From a virus, in IMG/VR virus record IMGVR_UViG_3300042890_000585, positions 1-62,443 of that record: a stretch of DNA of 62,443 nt; one strand, given 5' to 3'. Under the pieces are notes generated by a model. It saw nothing but the letters and a program-made list of their open reading frames with translations, was not told where the DNA came from and ran no database searches. Below, piece after piece: positions 9,539-19,311 of the stretch (positions are counted from its first letter, which is position 1; every line of letters starts with the position of its first letter). A program made the position numbers and the translations under genes.

Positions 9539-11467
9539 ATGGCACTCACAAAAGCAACAACAAATGTAGTCAACCTCGACAAAGACACAACTATCAACAC
9601 AGTTCGTGTTGGATTGGGTGCTGGAAACATTGGAACAAACACAAGCGTTGGAAGTATTAATATGCTCAACAACACAACTGGAGATTATAATACTTCCGTT
9701 GGTCATGCTTGTTTTGAATTAAACACAACTGGAACTTATAACACTGCCGTTGGTGTAACCGCACTTCGTAATAATACAACTGGACAAACCAATACATCAG
9801 TTGGTGTAAGCGCACTTAGTGAAAACACAACTGGAAGTTCTAATACCGCAATTGGTGTAAACGCACTTAAATCAAACACAACTGGAGGCAACAACACTGC
9901 CGCTGGTGTAAACGCACTTTTTTCAAATACAACTGGAGTTTACAACGTAGCAGTTGGACTTGATTGTTTGCGTTTAAACACAACTGGATATCACAATGTT
10001 GCTGTAGGAAATGGAACGATGTATGAAAATACTACGGGACACGACAACGTTGCAGTTGGAAGATTTGCGCTATCTCAAAATACAACTGGATTCGGCAACT
10101 CTGCTACTGGTGTAAACACGCTTTCTTCCAACACAACTGGAAACAACAACACTGCTTGTGGTAATTCTGCGCTCTACTCCAACACAACTGGAAACGACAA
10201 CACTGCTACTGGATTAGCCGCTCTTCAAGAAAACACAACTGGAAGCGTCAACACAGCCAGTGGTAGATACGCACTCCTATTCAACACAACTGGAAATCAA
10301 AATACAGCAACTGGAGTAGCCGCTCTTCAAGAAAACACAACTGGAGATCAAAATACAGCAACTGGAGTATCCGCACTTCAAAATAACACAACTGGACTTG
10401 GCAACACAGCAAGTGGAATTCAAGCACTTCAAAGTAACACAACTGGAAATTGTAACACTGCCGTTGGTTCAATCGCACTTCAAAGTAACACAACTGGAGA
10501 TTATAATGTAGGAATTGGATACCAAGCATTAAGGAACAACTTAATTGGAGAAGGTAATGTTGCTATTGGTGGTGTAGGCACATTGTTTTTCAATCAAGGA
10601 GATGGAAATACAGCAGTTGGTCGTGATGCTTTACAAAACAGCACAATTGGTTTTCACAATACTGCTGTTGGACTACGTTCGCTACTTGCTAATACAACTG
10701 GAGATCAAAATACAGCAATTGGAGTAGATGCGCTTAATGCTATTTCAACATTTGATAATTCTACTGGACTTGGACATAGTGCTCAAGTAAGTGGATCAAA
10801 CCAAGTTCAACTTGGTAATAGTGTAACTACAACTTACGCTTTTGGAGCAGTTCAAGATCGTTCTGATATCCGTGATAAAGCTGATGTCCGTGACACTGAA
10901 CTTGGTCTTGAGTTTGTTAACGCACTTCGTCCAGTTGATTTCAAGTGGGATATGCGTGAAGACTATCGTCCAGAAGCACCAAAATCTGTTGTTAAACCAA
11001 CAGAACTTATTCAACCAAAAGAACCAGTTGAACCTGTTAAAATTGAAGATGATGCTTCAGATAAAGAAAAAGCTGAATATGAAATTGAATTGCAAAATTA
11101 CAAATCAGATAAAGCTAAATATGAAGCAGACATGGCTAAATATCCTGAAGCTAAAGCAAAATATGATGAAGAACTTGCCGCATACGAAGCATATGTTGTT
11201 ATTAAAGACAAATGGCTTGAAGATGTAAAGCTTGCTAACATCACTCACGATGGTTCCAAGAAACGCAGCCGTTTCCATCATGGCTTGATCGCTCAGGAAG
11301 TGAAAGCAGTTCTCGACGCTAAAGGCATTGATTTTGGTGGTTTCCAAGATCACTCTGTAAAAGGTGGAGATGATGTTCTTTCTATCGGTTACGAAGAACT
11401 TATTGGCCCAATGCTTAAAGCAATCCAAGAACTCTCTGCTGAAGTTGCAGCATTGAAGTCTAAATAA
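9539..11467 (+). CDS. Tail fibre with trimeric-adhesin-like head repeats and S74 chaperone domain
   Basis: 642 aa. Residues about 45-410 are around 20 copies of a 16-residue repeat with the pattern NTTGxxNTAxGxxALx, similar to head repeats of trimeric autotransporter adhesins. The C-terminus is an intramolecular chaperone of the endosialidase/peptidase S74 type: Ser442 and Lys447 in RSDIRDK form the expected Ser-Lys dyad for self-cleavage, then RPVDFKWD, HGLIAQEV and YEELIGPMLKAI. Cleavage before Ser442 would release a 441-residue mature trimer. A Lys/Glu-rich insert (about residues 478-565) lies inside the chaperone region. A 13-bp hairpin follows the gene. Confidence 0.85.
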   Translation: MALTKATTNVVNLDKDTTINTVRVGLGAGNIGTNTSVGSINMLNNTTGDYNTSVGHACFELNTTGTYNTAVGVTALRNNTTGQTNTSVGVSALSENTTGSSNTAIGVNALKSNTTGGNNTAAGVNALFSNTTGVYNVAVGLDCLRLNTTGYHNVAVGNGTMYENTTGHDNVAVGRFALSQNTTGFGNSATGVNTLSSNTTGNNNTACGNSALYSNTTGNDNTATGLAALQENTTGSVNTASGRYALLFNTTGNQNTATGVAALQENTTGDQNTATGVSALQNNTTGLGNTASGIQALQSNTTGNCNTAVGSIALQSNTTGDYNVGIGYQALRNNLIGEGNVAIGGVGTLFFNQGDGNTAVGRDALQNSTIGFHNTAVGLRSLLANTTGDQNTAIGVDALNAISTFDNSTGLGHSAQVSGSNQVQLGNSVTTTYAFGAVQDRSDIRDKADVRDTELGLEFVNALRPVDFKWDMREDYRPEAPKSVVKPTELIQPKEPVEPVKIEDDASDKEKAEYEIELQNYKSDKAKYEADMAKYPEAKAKYDEELAAYEAYVVIKDKWLEDVKLANITHDGSKKRSRFHHGLIAQEVKAVLDAKGIDFGGFQDHSVKGGDDVLSIGYEELIGPMLKAIQELSAEVAALKSK

Positions 11468-11480
11468 CTTGTAATTAAAT

Positions 11481-11515
11481 TCTTGCTATGCAGAAAGTAA
11501 AACTGCATAGCGAGA
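11481..11515 (+). terminator. Strong hairpin between fibre and capsid-stabiliser-like genes
   Basis: TCTTGCTATGCAG pairs with CTGCATAGCGAGA around a 9-nt loop (13 pairs, one G-U), followed by TAATTATTTT. It is the best terminator candidate of the late region, although the T tract is imperfect and the next ATG is only 10 nt beyond the stem. Confidence 0.6.
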
Positions 11516-11525
11516 TAATTATTTT

Positions 11526-11960
11526 ATGCCATACACAAAAGAAAAATACGATCTACCTTCTGGATTTACGGATCTGGGTGAGGAAGTTAAGCCAATGTCC
11601 ATGGAGGAAATGGAAAAGCCTAAAAGCGACTACCATTATCCATCACTCTATTTTGAGAATGCAGAAGGGCTTAAAAACCTTCCTAAAGAGGGAACTGCTA
11701 CCATTTACTTCCGAAAGACTATGGAGAAGGATGAGACTACCATGCGTGATGGCAAGACTGAAAAACGTCATTGCGTTGAGTTGTGTATTTGTGGCATTAA
11801 AGCTAAAGGTGCATCTCAAATGATGCCAATGGAAGAAGAGATGGATGACGAGGAAGCTATTGACTCTGGACTAGAAGAGGAAGAAGCTGGAATGGAATCT
11901 GAAAGCAAACCAAAAACCAAAATCGAGATTGAAATCGGTGGAGAAGAAGACGAGGATTAA
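11526..11960 (+). CDS. Conserved-looking virion-associated protein, 144 aa
   Basis: Compact N-terminal part with YPSLYFENAEGL, LPKEGTATIYF and, after a charged stretch, HCVELCICGIKA, looking like a small beta domain. Residues after about 100 form a strongly acidic tail (Glu/Asp/Met-rich, ending EEDED). It resembles acidic-tailed small proteins seen between fibre and head genes in environmental phages (memory-based resemblance, not a search). Function unknown. Confidence 0.6.
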   Translation: MPYTKEKYDLPSGFTDLGEEVKPMSMEEMEKPKSDYHYPSLYFENAEGLKNLPKEGTATIYFRKTMEKDETTMRDGKTEKRHCVELCICGIKAKGASQMMPMEEEMDDEEAIDSGLEEEEAGMESESKPKTKIEIEIGGEEDED

Positions 11961-11965
11961 TTTAT

Positions 11966-12283
11966 ATGGCAAAACCAACAACTGAGGCAGCAATGCCCGA
12001 ACCCGAAATGGGAATGGATCTCCCTGAAGATATGAGCGGAATTCCTTCACCAATGGCAGAAGAAGGGTCAGTTAATATTTCAGTAAGCAAATCAAAGTTT
12101 GATGAGCTTCATAGTATTGCCATGCAACTTGCTGGAGCGATTGATGCTCTTGCCGCTGAAGTTGAAGGTCAAAAAGCCGCAACTGAATCGCTCGATGGTC
12201 AAGTTCCCGCCGCTGAAGGTGCGGCAATGGCAAGTGAAGAAGATTTTCTGAATTCTATTGCATCTGAAGGATCCATGCGCTAA
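11966..12283 (+). CDS. Small Ala/Glu-rich structural-cluster protein
   Basis: 105 aa, five bases after the preceding gene and nine before the adaptor gene. Met/Pro/Glu-rich N-terminus, then a probable amphipathic helix around residues 37-65 (FDELHSIAMQLAGAIDALAA). No catalytic motif. The pattern (disordered start, one long helix) suits a scaffold, ejection or assembly factor; function not recognised. Confidence 0.55.
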   Translation: MAKPTTEAAMPEPEMGMDLPEDMSGIPSPMAEEGSVNISVSKSKFDELHSIAMQLAGAIDALAAEVEGQKAATESLDGQVPAAEGAAMASEEDFLNSIASEGSMR

Positions 12284-12292
12284 TTTATCGTC

Positions 12293-15200
12293 ATGTTTGT
12301 CGATCAAATCTTTGAGGAATGTGCGGAGATTTTAGGAACTACTGACGAGAAAAGAGTTTACCGCAAAATCACGCAAGCTGTCCAGACGCTTATGGAGTCT
12401 GGGCATTGGATGCAATCCACTGCGGACGTTGATGTTTGCACTGGTTGGGATGGTTGTACTGTTGCTCTTCCCCGTGGAATAGACGTTCCCCTTGCGGTCA
12501 ATGTAGATGGTTCCCCAGTCTACTTCCGCAATCGTCTATTCCAATACCATGTCAACAAAGGTGGTCAATTCAACACTGTAGATTGGGCATGGGATGATCG
12601 AGGCTATGTAGCGACCCTCATGCAAATTGTCCAGCCTTCGCAATTGGTTGCCATTGCCGAAAGTGAGAATGACGTAGGAAAGATCATTCGCGTTACTGGA
12701 ACGGATTCAAACAACCGAGATCTGCGTAGTCAATTAAAAGACGGAACTGGTGTTGATGGACTGCTAATCCCAATCCATTCGCAATCTGACTTCGCATACG
12801 GAACAATCGCTCCAGACGATGCCACTATCCGCACCCGTGAGGTTGCTATAACCCCGATCAGCAAGTTTACGTCTACAACCCCTCATACGCTCGACTCTGG
12901 TCAGGGAATGGCTATTACTGCGAATCCACTTACTGGAACTATTCCAGTGCCACTTTCAAATGGTCAGGTCTATTACATTGGTGTTCTGGATGCATTGACC
13001 ATTCAAATCTATAACGATTCTCTAAACGCACAGGCTGGAAACTACCCAATCTCCCTCCAAAGTATAGTAGGAGCAGGGCCATTGAACTTCCTAGATTCTA
13101 GGACTTCATTTGTCGTGACTGCTCTTCAATTCGCATCTGCTCCTACTATTGAGGTTACAACGGCAAATCCAATTACATTTCCATCCGCTTTGCTTGTGTC
13201 GATTACTGGGGTTGCATCCACCGATATAATCACTGCTGTTGGCAATGTGTTTCAGAACAACCAAGCTATACGATTTACATTTTTAAATGGAGGTTCTGGT
13301 TTAAATACAACCACACAATATTATGTTATCAATAAATCTGGAGATACATTTCAGGTTAGCACATCTATTGGAGGTTCAGTTGCTGGATTCACAACCGATA
13401 TAACAAGTGGCACAATTTCAGCTACACAAGCATTGCCTATTGGGTTGCGTTCTGGAGTTACATACTTTGGAAATCTTTTAGACTCCACACATCTTCAGGT
13501 TTTTAATTCTATTTCGGACGCGCAAGCAAATGTTAACGAAGTTCACACAACAGGATCAACAAATCCAATCCTCGTCGATATCCGCAAACAAATTGTTCCA
13601 GAGACCAAGTTGACTTTCAGCGTAAATCACTTACTCACTCAAGGTGACCAAGTTCAGGTATTCACATCTGGTGGGACGCTTCCACAACCTTTAATTGCAA
13701 ACCAAAATTATTTTGTGAACATCGTGGATACTAAATCTGTATCTATACATACCACACAGGCTGATGCGCTTTCATCGTCACCAACTAATTTTGTAAATCC
13801 AATCAAGCTCACGACTGCTGGATCAGGCACAGTTTCTCTTGTTAAACTTATTCAGGCAGCATCAAGGACAGGAACAGAAAGTCAGATAACCGCAAGCGGA
13901 CTTGCTTTGTCCGCTCCATCTGGATCTGGAGCGCAATTTCAAGCGATTGTTGTTGGTTCTGTAACTAGCGTTCGTGTAACCGCAACGGGAAGCTATACAG
14001 TTGCTCCAAATGTTATCTTTTCAGATCCACAAGATCCACCTGCTGGAAGCAATATTCAAACCAGAACTGCAACAGGATACGCATTATTGGCAGGAACTGC
14101 TATTACTGCAATTGTTATAACTGATGGTGGATTTGGATACGCAACAGCACCTGCTATTTCATTTGATTCTGGAACAGCAGCAGCAACAGCAACAATTACC
14201 ACATCTTTTGTTTCTGGATTTACCAAGATTTCAGGTGGATTTAACTACCAAGAATCACCACAAATTCAAATTACTGGTGGTGGTGGATCTGGTGCTACGG
14301 CAACAGCAACTGTAAATATTAATAATCTTTCAGTATCTTCAATAACTCGTTCTGGTACTGATGCAACAGTAACAACTACAACAGCACATGGTTTTAGTAC
14401 AAATCAAACTGTTAAAATTTCTGGTGCTTTGCCAATTGGATATAATGGAGATGTACCAGTTACTGTTCCAAGAATAAATAAATCTGTATCTAGCCTTACT
14501 CGCGTTGGTACTATTGCTACAGCAATAACTTCAGCAGTGCATAATTATAATACAGGTGATCTTGTTACTATTTCTGGAGCAACTGGAACATCTGCTGGAT
14601 ATAATGCAAATTACAATGTAATTGTTACTGGGCCTACAACATTTACAATAAATGTTCTATCAACTCTTCCAACCCCTGCCGTTGGAACCATTGTGTCATC
14701 CATTGAGGATAATACAGCAACAACATTTACATATACTGTATCAAATGCATTAACAACACCAGCAACTGGAACTATTACAGCATTTTCTGGAGAAGTTATT
14801 GCAATTAATTTAATAACATCTGGAACTGAATACACGTCCATTCCAAATGTTGTTATTACCCCATCAACTGGTGTGTTTGTGCAGTTTTCTGCGACAGGAA
14901 CACTTCCTTCACCACTTGTATCTGGAACAGCATATCGCGCAGAAACTCCATTGAACGGATCAACTGGAACATTCACAGTTAAAAACTCTGATTTTAGTGA
15001 TGTAAATATTACATCATCAGCAACTGGAACATTCTATGTTGTTTTATCCCGTGCATTTGGCGTTTCATTTACAAATAAATGGCTCGGTGATTTCACAAAC
15101 CTAACCACACCATCTACGATTTATTGGGGTGCTGACTATTTGCTTCCAACAACTAATCCCGCAATTGACAATGGTTCAACACCAGCATATTTGAATGTAT

Positions 15201-16534
15201 TTTCAACATCTGTTGCTACAGCATATACATCAGAAACAGATGCAATGGCTGGATTATCTGGTAATGGAAATACAATATCAATAACTACACTTGTTAATTT
15301 ATTTGATGGCACTGCAAAAGCTACAACTTCAATTAACCATGGTTATGTTTCAGGAAACAAAGTTACAATACGAGGAGCAATTGCAACAATATCTAATCCT
15401 GATCCCGGTGAAGGATATAATATAACTAGCGCAGTAATACTTTCTATTCCTGCACCAAATCAATTTATTTATGCGATAGAAGACGCGCTATCATCACCTG
15501 CAACTGGAACAATTACAGTTTATAAATTATCTGGATTAATTAACGTAGTTTCATTCGGAACTGGTCAAGCGTACTACGCGAAGAGATTCTCTGTCTCTCC
15601 ATTGCCATATAACAACCTTATTCAACCCTCGAATGTGCAGTTTTTGCAGGAAAATGAGACTGTAAAATTTTCTACTAGCGGGGTCTTGCCAGTCCCGCTT
15701 GTTGCTGGAACGGACTATCAAGTAAGGGTGATTGGAGATTCTGTTAATGTGTACTCTGGTGGAGTATTGGTTCCGATCACAACCCCCGGCACAGGTCAAT
15801 TGGCACTAGATATTCAGCGCACTTTAAATGTATCTCCATCCACAAGCATTGTGGCTGATGCTTCGTTATACACAACTGGTCAATCCGTTACTGTGCGAGC
15901 CAATTCTGGTGATGTCCTGCCAGATGGTCTTGTTGCAGGAACGACATATTTCATCCGTCGAGTTGATAACAATGAGTTTGAATTGTATGCCACAAAAGCA
16001 CAATCTCAAAACCTATCTAGCGTTGTTGGAAGAAGAGAGTTTTTAACTAGTGGACTATCCACGGAGAGCAAATTCTTCGTCGATGCCATTGAGGATCCAA
16101 CCCTAGTTAAGAGTGTTGCTAACATTCAAAAACCCCTTACAGACGGCTTTGTGAGTCTTTACGCTATGGATTATGGACGTAGCAATGATTTAACTTTGAT
16201 TGGTCAATACCATCCGCAAGAAGTAAACCCGCAGTATCGCAGGATTCGTATCGGTAAACCATGTGCGTGGGTGAGGATTGCATACCGCATTAAACCTCCA
16301 GTCATCACGTCAAAATACGATTTCATTCCGATTGAGCATACACGCGCAATAATTACTGCTGTCCATGCTTGTGATCTTGAAGATAAGGATTTTGCTGAAC
16401 AGGCACTTCGTTACTGGGGATTTTCGTTAGCATACCTAAAAAATCAGCAGGAACATCAAGATGGTCACGCTTTTGTTCCACCGCAGATCAATAATGAAAC
16501 CTATGGCGATGGTTCTGATGTAGTTATGTTCTAA
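12293..16534 (+). CDS. Head-tail adaptor-like protein with a very large beta-module insertion
   Basis: 1413 aa. N-terminal about 200 residues (helical FVDQIFEECAEILG, then beta) and C-terminal about 140 residues (RIRIGKPCAWVRIAYRIK, then DFIPIEHTRAIITAV and a long helical end) look like the two halves of a podoviral adaptor/tail-tube A protein. About 1050 residues lie between them and contain several modules with the pattern LPxPLVxGTxYxVxxxDxxxxxxY typical of phage tail beta domains, plus Gly/Ala/Thr-rich linkers. The stop overlaps the next ATG (TAATG), tying it to the nozzle-like protein. Adaptor identity is inference from position and end domains. Confidence 0.55.
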   Translation: MFVDQIFEECAEILGTTDEKRVYRKITQAVQTLMESGHWMQSTADVDVCTGWDGCTVALPRGIDVPLAVNVDGSPVYFRNRLFQYHVNKGGQFNTVDWAWDDRGYVATLMQIVQPSQLVAIAESENDVGKIIRVTGTDSNNRDLRSQLKDGTGVDGLLIPIHSQSDFAYGTIAPDDATIRTREVAITPISKFTSTTPHTLDSGQGMAITANPLTGTIPVPLSNGQVYYIGVLDALTIQIYNDSLNAQAGNYPISLQSIVGAGPLNFLDSRTSFVVTALQFASAPTIEVTTANPITFPSALLVSITGVASTDIITAVGNVFQNNQAIRFTFLNGGSGLNTTTQYYVINKSGDTFQVSTSIGGSVAGFTTDITSGTISATQALPIGLRSGVTYFGNLLDSTHLQVFNSISDAQANVNEVHTTGSTNPILVDIRKQIVPETKLTFSVNHLLTQGDQVQVFTSGGTLPQPLIANQNYFVNIVDTKSVSIHTTQADALSSSPTNFVNPIKLTTAGSGTVSLVKLIQAASRTGTESQITASGLALSAPSGSGAQFQAIVVGSVTSVRVTATGSYTVAPNVIFSDPQDPPAGSNIQTRTATGYALLAGTAITAIVITDGGFGYATAPAISFDSGTAAATATITTSFVSGFTKISGGFNYQESPQIQITGGGGSGATATATVNINNLSVSSITRSGTDATVTTTTAHGFSTNQTVKISGALPIGYNGDVPVTVPRINKSVSSLTRVGTIATAITSAVHNYNTGDLVTISGATGTSAGYNANYNVIVTGPTTFTINVLSTLPTPAVGTIVSSIEDNTATTFTYTVSNALTTPATGTITAFSGEVIAINLITSGTEYTSIPNVVITPSTGVFVQFSATGTLPSPLVSGTAYRAETPLNGSTGTFTVKNSDFSDVNITSSATGTFYVVLSRAFGVSFTNKWLGDFTNLTTPSTIYWGADYLLPTTNPAIDNGSTPAYLNVFSTSVATAYTSETDAMAGLSGNGNTISITTLVNLFDGTAKATTSINHGYVSGNKVTIRGAIATISNPDPGEGYNITSAVILSIPAPNQFIYAIEDALSSPATGTITVYKLSGLINVVSFGTGQAYYAKRFSVSPLPYNNLIQPSNVQFLQENETVKFSTSGVLPVPLVAGTDYQVRVIGDSVNVYSGGVLVPITTPGTGQLALDIQRTLNVSPSTSIVADASLYTTGQSVTVRANSGDVLPDGLVAGTTYFIRRVDNNEFELYATKAQSQNLSSVVGRREFLTSGLSTESKFFVDAIEDPTLVKSVANIQKPLTDGFVSLYAMDYGRSNDLTLIGQYHPQEVNPQYRRIRIGKPCAWVRIAYRIKPPVITSKYDFIPIEHTRAIITAVHACDLEDKDFAEQALRYWGFSLAYLKNQQEHQDGHAFVPPQINNETYGDGSDVVMF

Positions 16535-18666
16535 TGAAAAGTGAGAACATCACAGCAGGTCGGATGTCAAAGATATCCAGCGGGTGGATTCAGGGTGTCA
16601 ACTCTGTTAGAAATCCGTGGTTGTTGCCAGACAACCAGTTTAAATGGGGTGTTAACGTAACAGTCCGAGGAGGTTTAATTCAAACCAGACCGGGGCATAA
16701 AATGCAGTTGTCTCTCCCGTCTGGAAACTTCCAAGGTGGAATTCTTTTTGCATCAAACAAGCAAAAGGATGCCCCTGTAACGCAGAACATAAATGGGGTG
16801 ATCACACTAACTCCTGCCAAGATCTTTGATGTTAACGGAAACGGAATCGTTGCAGACGAACTAAATTACATGATGTTTGCCGTAAATGGCAATGTCTATT
16901 ACTCACCATTTCCGCTGGTTCAGCCAAGCAATTGGGAAGATTACAGACTAAAAAATATAAAGCTATCAGCGGATGTAGATCAGTTTGTTTTTACACTAGC
17001 AACTAAATCTGCAAATCTGACTACTGGAAGTCAAGAATTTTCAACTCCATCACACAGGCTTGTTATGATCCAAGATGGCATTTCATACCCAGCGTATTGG
17101 GATGGTTCTGATAAAGTTGGCACTCAGACATCAACAATCCCAGTTGGATATTGGATGGCATACTCTGGAAATCGTCTCTGGATTGCCAATAAAAACATCG
17201 TTTTAGCCTCAGATCTAGGTGATCCAACCTCATACCAAGAACGTGCAACTGGAACTTCCCGTGGTGATTTTAGTTTTTCTCGACCAGTAACTGGAATGGT
17301 GTCCTATGTTGGACAGGATACGTCTACGAGACTGATCGTGTTTACTGACAGGTCTACATTTCAACTCAAATCCAATGTCTTCGACAGAACGCTATGGGTT
17401 ACAACTGAAAACTTCCAATCTACACTTTACCCATCCGTTGGATGTATTGCTGGAAAATCAATTGCTTTTCAGGCAGGTCAGATGTGGTGGTATTCGCAAA
17501 ACGGGCTGATAACAACCGATCCTGCTGCTACGGCATACCTATCATCTCAGGTGCTTTGTAAGGACTTAGAAATGGCAAGAACAAAGAGATTAATCACCTC
17601 TGATGCAACTAAAATTTGCGCTATTGGATTTGAGAATTATTTGCTTTATTCCGTGCCTTTCATGCAGACATTGAATTCCGACACAATGGTATTGGATTAT
17701 GCTGCTGCATCTGAATGGGGTGAGAATAGAAATCCAGCTTGGTGCGGAGTGTGGACAGGCACACGTCCTGTTGAATGGACATCTGGAATTATTAATGGGC
17801 AATCTAGGTGTTTTCACTTTTCTGTTGATTACTCAGCTACTAACGATGGCTCATACAATCACCTGTGGGAATCATTCCAGCCAGAAAGGGTTGACTCTTA
17901 CTTGCAAATAAACCCAGATAAGACAACCACAATTCTATACAACCGCATTTACTCACAATTTGAAACACCTCTGTTGGGTGATCAAATGGATTTAAAGCAA
18001 TTTAAATACGCAGAGATAGAATGCACTCAGATTGGAGGCACTGTTGACGTGGAGGTGTCTTACAGAGGCAGCAAAGGCAACTATAACTCTATCCTTAAAA
18101 AGAGATTGTTAGCAGTCACTGATAATTACCAATGGGACAATACTCCCTATGAGAAACAAATCCGAGATCTTGGATTGCTCAATACTCAATATCGAAGGTT
18201 GATCACCGAATCCGCTCAACGCAACTCACTCCTTTCCACTTGCGAGTCTAGATTAACAGATGATGTGGATAAGGCATTTTCATTGCTGATTGAATGGTGC
18301 GGTGAGTTTGGTGTGGAGGTTATCCGTTTGTTCATGGATCCTTGGATGGAAAAATCCACTGGCGCACCTCAAGGTGACGAAACCCAATCGTGCGTTGTTT
18401 CCCAAAATGGTGAATCGTTGACGATAGATTTGCTTCCTAACCCATACGAGCAACAATCTCCTAATGATAAATCGTGGAGTGCCAAGGTGTTCAAAACAGC
18501 AACGCTAAATTGCAACATTAATCCATCTAAATCAATTTCAGCGACTGCATCAGCATCGTTTTTGTCGTATATTTCGTTTGAACACGCTCAAGAAGAGGCA
18601 GGAGTACTTGCTTTACAGGCAGCAACATCTGCTGCACAGCAGTTTAAAGCACAAAATCCTTGTTAA
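16534..18666 (+). CDS. Tail nozzle / DNA-stabilisation (plug) protein, P22 gp10- or T7 gp12-like
   Basis: 710 aa. Opens with GGVN-type phrases common to this class (SGWIQGVNSVRNPWLLPDNQFKWGVNV is split here as SGWIQGVNSVRN and LPDNQFKWGVNV), then GLIQTRPG, followed by a long beta-rich region with propeller-like strands (YPAYWDGSD, NRLWIANKN, DRSTFQLKS, MWWYSQNGLIT). Such proteins close the portal channel in short-tailed phages. Translationally coupled to the adaptor-like gene. Assignment rests on position, length and the opening motifs; the C-terminal 150 residues are Ser/Ala-rich and unassigned. Confidence 0.6.
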   Translation: MKSENITAGRMSKISSGWIQGVNSVRNPWLLPDNQFKWGVNVTVRGGLIQTRPGHKMQLSLPSGNFQGGILFASNKQKDAPVTQNINGVITLTPAKIFDVNGNGIVADELNYMMFAVNGNVYYSPFPLVQPSNWEDYRLKNIKLSADVDQFVFTLATKSANLTTGSQEFSTPSHRLVMIQDGISYPAYWDGSDKVGTQTSTIPVGYWMAYSGNRLWIANKNIVLASDLGDPTSYQERATGTSRGDFSFSRPVTGMVSYVGQDTSTRLIVFTDRSTFQLKSNVFDRTLWVTTENFQSTLYPSVGCIAGKSIAFQAGQMWWYSQNGLITTDPAATAYLSSQVLCKDLEMARTKRLITSDATKICAIGFENYLLYSVPFMQTLNSDTMVLDYAAASEWGENRNPAWCGVWTGTRPVEWTSGIINGQSRCFHFSVDYSATNDGSYNHLWESFQPERVDSYLQINPDKTTTILYNRIYSQFETPLLGDQMDLKQFKYAEIECTQIGGTVDVEVSYRGSKGNYNSILKKRLLAVTDNYQWDNTPYEKQIRDLGLLNTQYRRLITESAQRNSLLSTCESRLTDDVDKAFSLLIEWCGEFGVEVIRLFMDPWMEKSTGAPQGDETQSCVVSQNGESLTIDLLPNPYEQQSPNDKSWSAKVFKTATLNCNINPSKSISATASASFLSYISFEHAQEEAGVLALQAATSAAQQFKAQNPC

Positions 18667-18667
18667 T

Positions 18668-18916
18668 ATGCCGTCGATAACATCATCAAAATTAGATGCT
18701 ACTAACTTTCCAAATAAGTTCATATCTCCGTTTGGTGATGACCCTGTTGTACCTATTTACTCTTCAATTCCGTTTAGCACTGGTCAAAATAATTGCTTGC
18801 CATGTGCGATTTGCGGGTCTAATTTTGATCGTCAAATCATACTTAAAGCGGAAGCTGAGAGATTCAATACAATACAAACCTCCAACAAAGAAGATATTTT
18901 AGTTGGATTTAATTAA
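18668..18916 (+). CDS. 82-aa protein with CxxC motif
   Basis: Begins at ATG 18668, two bases after the nozzle gene stop. Contains CLPCAICG (three Cys in CxxCxxC spacing) at about residues 43-50, which may bind a metal or form a disulphide. No other recognisable motif. Ends just before the next gene. Confidence 0.55.
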   Translation: MPSITSSKLDATNFPNKFISPFGDDPVVPIYSSIPFSTGQNNCLPCAICGSNFDRQIILKAEAERFNTIQTSNKEDILVGFN

Positions 18917-18923
18917 TATATAT

Positions 18924-19307
18924 ATGAAACCAAAAATGCAATACAAACTCGTTCCCAAAGGCACAAACGAATTCTTAGAATTGGTTGATTTTGCCGAGGA
19001 ATTTGATCATAAAATAATCGAGCATCCTAACATTAATGTTTATGCTCATTATTCTAATGGAAATCTATTTGGATATTCTGACCATGTATATTTGCCAACT
19101 GTTTATCCAGCATTTCACCCAAAGCACACACGTCCACAAGACGTTATTCAGGTAATGAGAGATTGGGTTACATATTGTCAAATTACAAACTCACCTAGTT
19201 ATATTGGTGTCCCTTTAAAGGATGAACGAATTAACTTTACAAACGAAATAATGGAAAAATTAGGGTTGACTCCTACCAAAAGAGAGATTTACTCTATCAC
19301 TACTTAA
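18924..19307 (+). CDS. 127-aa protein, possible GNAT-like fold, unknown
   Basis: The ATG at 18924 (after an A/T-rich TATATAT leader) is preferred over an in-frame TTG at 18903 that overlaps the previous gene. Alternating strands and helices with LFGYSDHVYLP, FHPKHTRPQDVIQVMRDW and EKLGLTPTKREIY resemble a small acetyltransferase-type fold in outline, but the acetyl-CoA loop (Q/RxxGxG/A) is absent. Function not recognised. Confidence 0.5.
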   Translation: MKPKMQYKLVPKGTNEFLELVDFAEEFDHKIIEHPNINVYAHYSNGNLFGYSDHVYLPTVYPAFHPKHTRPQDVIQVMRDWVTYCQITNSPSYIGVPLKDERINFTNEIMEKLGLTPTKREIYSITT

Positions 19308-19311
19308 TAAT

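Noticed and set aside
9650-10700. Tandem repeats of about 48 bp
   Set aside because: They encode the 16-residue head repeat of the fibre protein in frame; not a CRISPR or an origin iteron.
10842-11228. 128-aa frame (Leu/Lys/Gln/Asn-rich) inside the S74 fibre gene
   Set aside because: Phase-shifted shadow of the Lys/Glu-rich insert; no start context.
18903-18923. TTG start extending the 127-aa gene
   Set aside because: It would overlap the previous gene; the ATG at 18924 gives a complete protein without overlap.
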